Assembly: GCA_004123355.1 (NCBI GenBank)
Contig: SCHM01000001.1
Span: forward strand, 6,316,001 to 6,380,000
Reading direction: 5' to 3'
Length of the DNA stretch: 64,000 nucleotides
Source of the DNA: Amphirosellinia nigrospora
Taxonomy: Eukaryota; Ascomycota; Sordariomycetes; Xylariales; Xylariaceae
This document shows, one piece after another, positions 58,606-64,000 of the stretch; within the stretch, counting starts at the first letter, position 1; every line of letters starts with the position of its first letter. Position numbers and translations under genes: made by a program. A model generated the notes under the pieces. The model saw nothing but the letters and a program-made list of their open reading frames with translations, was not told where the DNA came from and made no database searches.

Positions 58606-60967
58606 ATGTCGCAAAGCAAAGGCGGTCGTGGTGGCGCTGCCGCCAAGGGCAAGAAGCCTGGCAAGCCTGGCGCCGAGGAGAAGCGAGAAGATGCTCTGCA
58701 AGCTGTGGTATGTGTCGCTGTCACCGTCGCTATCATTGTCGGCATGTTGGTTTGTTTGGTTGGGCTATTTCTAGAGCGAGCTGACACATGACATAGCTCA
58801 TCGCAGACGATTTCCGAACCCGATTTTTGCCATTCTCCCTCGATAAACCACGAGTAAGCAAGCGATGGAGAGTCTTAAGTCTCATCAACACGTGTAAATC
58901 AAATTACCCTCGCTGACCTGGGCCTCCCCTCGCCAGTGTCTGCTACCGCTCGCAAACGTGCCCCTGATCGAGTACACGCTCGAGTTCCTCGCCATGAACG
59001 ATGTCCAGGAGGTCTACATATACTGCGGCGCACACCACGAACAAATAGAAAACTACATTCACAACTCGAGATGGTCGCCCATCATGCGATCTTGCCCCTT
59101 CTCGACCCTTGAATTCATACGTGTTGCCGATGCGCGCTCCGTAGGCGACTTCCTCAGGGACCTGGACACGCGCAACATCGTGGGGGGTGACTTTCTGCTA
59201 GTTCATGGAGACCTGGTTTCGAACCTGTCGCTTGACCGTGCCCTGGCATCCCACAAGGCGAGGAGGGAAGCAAACCGGGATTCTTGTATGACCATAGTCC
59301 TACGCGAAGCTGGCGACTACGACCACCATACCAAGGCGAAAAGCACAACCCCGGTTTTCATCGTCGATCCCAGGCAAAAGAGGTGTCTCCACTACGGAGA
59401 AATGAGCCCATTACAGACAGACCATTACGTTGATCTAGATCCGACGGTACTAGAGGGCGCCGAGGCAGAGGCGCGAACCGATCTACTCGACCCCCAAATT
59501 GACATCTGTACTCCTGATGTGCTTGCGCTGTGGTCCGAGAGCTTCGACTACGAGGTTCCGAGAGCTAATTTCCTGCACGGTGTGCTGAAGGACTGGGAAT
59601 TAAATGGCAAGATGATACATACCGAGATTGTTGACGAAGGCTACTGCGCGAGAGCCACAAATCTACAAATGTACGATGCTATAAGCCGCGACGTCCAGAG
59701 TCGGTGGACATATCCTTTTACACCAGATTGCAATTTATTGAAAGGCCAAACATATCAGCTGCTAGATCACGACGTCTATCAAGAAGATGGTATCCTTGTC
59801 GAAGAAGACACGCAGGTGACAGACGCGGTTGTCGGACGAAACACATATGTCGGTTCTGGGAGCATAATACGAAATTGCATCATCGGCCGGAATTGCAGGA
59901 TTGGGAAGAATGTCCGGATTACTGACAGCTTCATTTGGGATGATGCTGAGATTGATGATGACGCTGTTATCGAGCACTCTATTATCGCAGACACGGGCTA
60001 TGTAGGAAAGGGCGCGGCTGTTCACGAGGGCTCCTTGGTATCGTATGGGGTTCGAATTGACGAAAAGTCTAACATTGGAGCCTCTACCGCGCTTAGTCTC
60101 CTCGCATACGACCACAACCCTCTCGAATCGCAATCTCAAGTTGTAGGGGCACAAGGAAAGGGTGCGGTATTCGAGTATCCGGAAGAGGATGACGTAGTAG
60201 CGGATGAGCTCGCGAGGTTAGAAAACCCGCTTATTTACAACTTGGAGCAGTTCGACCTAGATGCCTCCTCAGTCTCAAGCCTTTCCTCGGATATCGATGA
60301 CTCCGACGATGACTCCGAACCAGCTTCGCACACACCAAACCAATTCGCTAGCCGGTCTCGACTATCCTCGTTTGCATCTGATGATTCCGGTGCACCTAAC
60401 TTTTCTTCATTCCACGCTGATGCTGTCCATGGCCTCCTAGAAGTTTTGCGCGGCTCCGTTGGTGACTTTGACTCGGAGAAGCTCGAGTTCACGTCATTAC
60501 GACTTGCCAATAATGCTTCTGATGTAGCTATGCGGAAAGCAGTAGCGACAGCATTCGTTCGTCGCGCAGTCGAGCTTATGAACGCCGAATCCAGTGGCCT
60601 AGAACCAGCCAAAGCTGTCAAAGAAACACTCACCGCTAGGGCTGGTGCGACAACTTTTGTTGCGGACGTTGGTGTAGGCGGGGATTCCGTGTCAGAGCAA
60701 TTAGAGTTCGCACTGGCGGTGCAGAGAGCGTGCGTGAGCACCACCAAGGTCATCGACGTTAGTAAAGCCGGGAATCTCCTAGCCGCTATGCTACAGCAAA
60801 TGTATGACTTTGATATCCTGGAGGAAGAAGGACTTATTGCTTGGTGGGAAGATGCTCGAGGCAAGGAGGGCGAAGTGATGCCAGTTGTACGGGCTAAGTG
60901 CAAGCCATTAATTGAATGGCTCGAGAACGCCGAGGAAGAAAGCGACGAGAGTGAGGAAGATGATTAG
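58606..60967 (+). CDS. GCD6: Translation initiation factor eIF2B subunit epsilon
   Basis: Three exons (58606-58707, 58797-58853, 58937-60967) give 729 residues. The N-terminus is Lys/Gly-rich, then a nucleotidyltransferase-like domain begins (A-V-L-I-A-D-D-F-R-T-R-F-L-P and L-L-P-L-A-N-V-P-L-I-E-Y). Left-handed beta-helix hexapeptides follow at about 340-420 (V-V-G-R-N-T-Y-V-G-S-G, I-I-G-R-N-C-R-I-G). The C-terminus is a W2/HEAT domain ending in W-W-E-D-A-R and an acidic tail, the catalytic part that exchanges GDP for GTP on eIF2. The factor controls initiation rate and the general amino-acid response. The 57-nt second exon encodes the F-R-T-R-F-L-P motif. Confidence 0.95.
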
Positions 60968-61406
60968 TGAGACCATGATTGTGAGCTTGCTTAATGAACT
61001 CATATGAAAGCGGATTTGAAAGGGCCAGCTGCCAGGACCCAACACATATTCAAATGCTCAAAGGATACGGCGCCATTCGGATTAGAAGACCCATGGACTT
61101 TAATATGGTGCCTATCTTCGTTTGCGACGAAACGTTAGACTTGAACGAGTAACGTCAAAGAAAGGGAGGATGACGATTCGGCTCAGGGGCCAGACATCCA
61201 AAGATAATAAAAATAGAACTCCAGCTACTATGATATGAACTACGGAACCCAAATATACAGGAACTTGATGTCAACAAAACTACAATATCTTCAACTCCGT
61301 TGAAACCGCAGTTCCTTTTTCAGCCCCCAGTCAAGCTCTTGCATTCTGGCATGACCTCACCATTGACTGCCACTCCCAACCCAATTATAACCCCGGTTCA
61401 CAAACT
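60968..61406. other. Convergent spacer
   Basis: About 440 bases between the convergent 3' ends of the eIF2B-epsilon and RBR genes. Nothing else is seen. Confidence 0.5.
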
Positions 61407-62489
61407 TCACCACGTGGCCGAAGACCAGTAGAAGTGTAGATGACATCGTCCGCCTACGATTAAAACAATACTATATTAGCAAGGGCAATTGGGGCAAATA
61501 TTTGTTGATGAGCAAGCCTCCGGAATAGCAATGAAGTTCTAGTGAATGCCGCTTACATATCATATGATCACTATTGCATCCAGATATGTTAGCTCGTAGC
61601 ACGGGGGTAGATGTCGATTTACTTACCATCCGCCATTTTTCTCGATCGGTATGTGACAACCAGGACACGGCTTCGTCACGCGGCGCACGCTTTGATTAGT
61701 CAGTTCTTCTTCCTGTCTCTTGCGTTTCATCAGCTTCTCGGCTTCCTCCTGCTCGCGCCGTCTTTGCGCCTCACGAGCCGCCCTCTCCTCGGCCTGGCGG
61801 CGTTCGCGGTCCTTCTTTTCGACTCTTGCCCGAGAAGCCTGCTTCTCGCTCATGAGACTATGCGCGAAGTTGTCGTCGGCGTCTTTGATGAGTTGCTGCA
61901 GTTGCTCGTCCTGGAGCCCGTACGCCTCTTCTTGGGCGGCGTTTAGCTGCGCCTTACTTCGGAAGCCGGGGTCGTCGAGAGATTGCTCGTACTCGTCGCA
62001 GGTATGGTCTGCGTGCCATGGGACTTGGTGCCGGGAGCAGAACTGCCGGTTACAGGCGAGACAGAGAGTGATTCCTTGCTGCGCGCCTATGCCGTGAGCC
62101 ATCTTCGCCCCGCAGATTGGGCACCATATCAGAGTGTATGTCCCAGAAACAAGCTGGTCGACTGAGTATGTCTTGTATCTGGATCAGAGTGTTCTCGTAT
62201 CAGTCTACTGAACTCTGTGTGGAAACTGTGTGGTATCAATATACCTTTCAAATGTATCAGTCGAAGCAAAGTCTTGAATGCTGTCGTAAGTTAATAGCTC
62301 GGAGCATTCGGGGCAGCTTAGTTGTTCCGTGAGCCCGTTCCTCGATTGCGAGTCGAGGAATGATGAAATACACACCAGGCATACAGTTGTAGGATGCCCG
62401 CAGCGAGGTGTTAATGGGCCTTGGGGGAAGCCGGCCGCTGGCTTAACTTCAAAGCATGATGTGCAGTCTGACATAGGTAAGCTAGACAT
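61407..62489 (-). CDS. RBR-type (RING-IBR) zinc protein with a short end
   Basis: Four exons (62489-62245, 62178-61627, 61570-61557, 61453-61407) give 285 residues. Pattern in order: a RING-like N-terminus (D-C-T-S-C-F-E-V, then R-C-G-H-P-T-T-V-C-L-V-C and L-S-C-P-E-C), an IBR (W-C-P-I-C-G, L-C-L-A-C-N-R-Q-F-C-S-R-H), a long Glu/Arg coiled coil (about 175-245) and a final Rcat-like motif ([23 protein letters not shown]). In RBR ubiquitin ligases the Cys in G-G-C-D-H is the catalytic one. The last zinc ligands are missing: the usual F-C-W-x-C is F-Y-W-S-S here and the protein ends. Activity is therefore uncertain. The 14-nt third exon is needed to complete the motif. Confidence 0.82.
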
Positions 62490-62949
62490 TGTGGAGCAGT
62501 GTTTTATCGTATGAGTGAGTTGTTTCACTCGATTGTCTGTTTTATATAACGTGGCAGTTACGTATTATAACAATGAAGGCTTCTACATTTGTGCCTGAGA
62601 GGCATGCTCCTCCCACCTAGAACGGGGATAAAGCAACTAGGGTTTTCAAGAAACTTCCAAAATGTGTATTTCTTGCTACGCAATCGAGAAGAAGTTGATG
62701 GATGTCCACGGATGGTAAGAGCTTTTTACTTCTACTTGTTTCTGATTCTTAACCCTCCTATTTCATCTCGGCAATATGTTCATGAATTCGCTAGTAGTTA
62801 ACCGACCGTACAGGTGCGCTGATATGTATTCTTCGCTCATAATCATGCAAGGAAATAAACTCTATTCGGTGTTTAAACTACTTATTTGTGGTGCAAGTTG
62901 TGCCATGTTTCGCCTTTTCACTACCCAGAATTCCGTCGGCCTCACTATG
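62490..62949. other. Intergenic spacer
   Basis: About 460 bases holding the RBR gene promoter and the 3' end of the next minus-strand gene. No further gene is seen. Confidence 0.5.
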
Positions 62950-63949
62950 CTAACCCATCATGCATTCACAGACTCTGGAAAGCCAGGTCTGGATCTTCAA
63001 TGTGGAAGGGTCTCTTCCTTTCAAAGTCTCTGGATCCCAGGCAACCAATACCTTTTCCTTGAATAGAGTTTCTGTCTCTTCCCCATCGTTTGCTTGAAGC
63101 CATTTGACCCTCAAGGCTGGATTGATAGAGCAGATGACGTAAAGCTGATTTTTCAGCGCTTCATCGGTTGACTGTGGTTTAAGCTTCTCGACGTGAAACT
63201 TGGCGTTGTGTCTCAAAGCATTTGTGCAATCAAGATTGTCTAGAAGTTCCCGGAGTCGTCCCCTGGGGAGATCCCGATCTACCCTACTGCCTGGTTTGAT
63301 CCACCCCGCGGTTTCGAAACTGTATTCCTCATGACTTCTTTTGAAATTTTCGTAGAGCCTGAGGGATGGCTCGATAATCTCTGAAGCTATCGACTGACCT
63401 AGCTTGGCGTTGTTGGGAGAATTAGAGAGGAATTCGAAGATATTAGCTAGATCTGTTGATAGAATATCGATTCCTGCTTGGCGGGTTTCTGGATATTTGG
63501 GATGTGAGAAGAGTGCATGGTAGGCCTGTGCGCGCCAACAGCGTATAGCAAGCTTATCTGATTGCATATATAATTAGGTAAAAACCATTTCTCGCGAAGT
63601 TGAATTCTTACTTACCTATCTTTGGCTCAGTACATGATGCCATGGTGTGCTCTATCATCTGCAATGTCTCCACTGATTGTGAAGGAACATTGCAAGGTAT
63701 CTCTCCAAATATTCTCCGCATTATGAAGCGTACAATGCAAGCATAGATTATGTGTTGGTCGCTATCCATGTATCCAATCGCTGATGCCAGGTCCAGATTA
63801 GCGTCCAGGAACTGCCGAAGATGATGAAGAACTCGCGGGAAGTGTTTGAGGGAATCCGTCCATTGTTTAGAAAGGGCTTTGTTGTCAATAAACTTGTCTG
63901 TTCTTTCCTCGACCCAATTATTGATATTCCCTAGAAGGGTTCTGAAATC
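62950..63949 (-). CDS. Hypothetical protein, 3' part only (runs past the right edge)
   Basis: Two exons are visible: 63949-63616 and 63557-62950, joined by a 58-nt intron (GTAAGT...AATCAG). The upstream exon opens after an acceptor at 63950-63951, so the start and more exons lie beyond 64000. The visible 313 residues are helical and mostly charged: N-N-W-V-E-E-R-T-D-K-F-I-D at the start, then L-R-Q-F-L-D-A-N-L-D-L, and R-C-W-R-A-Q-A-Y-H-A-L-F-S-H-P in the last exon. I recognise no domain. The end C-E-C-M-M-G is unremarkable. It is probably a fungal-specific protein with an unknown N-terminal domain. Confidence 0.65.
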
Positions 63950-64000
63950 CTACCCAGTCGAGTCTTAGCTTGATATCTTAGCTAGATATAGATAGAAGAA

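Noticed and set aside
60235-60903. 222-codon minus-strand frame
   Set aside because: Antisense shadow of the eIF2B-epsilon C-terminal coding region.
61720-62097. 125-codon Ser/Cys-rich plus-strand frame
   Set aside because: Antisense to the coiled-coil part of the RBR gene; the Ser-rich composition mirrors Glu/Arg codons.

Overview
The window is nuclear DNA of a filamentous ascomycete. Genes carry many short introns (about 50-60 nt) with GTAAGT-like donors, CTAAC-like branch sites and YAG acceptors. The core genes are typically fungal: SKN7, COG3, eIF2B-epsilon, a PXB/DUF3818 protein and an FMP25-like protein. Intergenic DNA holds scattered TACCTAGGTA/AGGTACCTAC words. I infer Sordariomycetes (perhaps Xylariales); the sequence alone does not prove the order. 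I joined exons by hand from reading frame, splice consensus and family expectation. No tRNA, rRNA, CRISPR array or intact transposon was recognised.

Layout. 0-7 kb: an APH-fold kinase-like gene (+), then three minus-strand catabolic or accessory genes: a carotenoid/lignostilbene oxygenase, a SnoaL-like protein and a DUF1264 (OBAP) protein. 8-16 kb: a VIT+vWA protein, a PEBP, a RING-like gene with a frame problem and a four-helix MARVEL-like protein. 16-21 kb: a GH3 beta-glucosidase-type enzyme converging on a secreted deuterolysin (M35) protease. 23-26.4 kb: a PXB/DUF3818 protein and a small secreted protein. 28-34 kb: a mitochondrial-carrier-like protein, a TauD-family 2OG dioxygenase and a GH47 mannosidase. 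35-43 kb: an unknown basic protein, an Erg6-like methyltransferase, COG3 and, divergent from it, the FMP25-like gene. 43.9-46.6 kb: a broken-looking patch with a truncated VIT module and uncertain multi-exon remnants. 46.6-58.6 kb: gene-poor except for SKN7. 58.6-64 kb: eIF2B-epsilon, an RBR-type zinc protein and the 3' part of an unknown gene that runs off the right edge.

Functional links. The secreted hydrolases (GH3, M35) and the small secreted protein fit a saprotrophic or plant-associated life. COG3 and GH47 both serve Golgi trafficking and glycosylation. SKN7 and eIF2B-epsilon are housekeeping regulators. The only neighbourhood that looks like a possible metabolic unit is the oxygenase/SnoaL/DUF1264 run at 2-7 kb.

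The most distinctive structural result is a set of very small exons (7, 10, 14 and 17 nt) needed to rebuild conserved motifs. One sits in a PXB/DUF3818 gene and one borders the presumed catalytic cysteine codon of the RBR protein. I found no convincing wholly new system.
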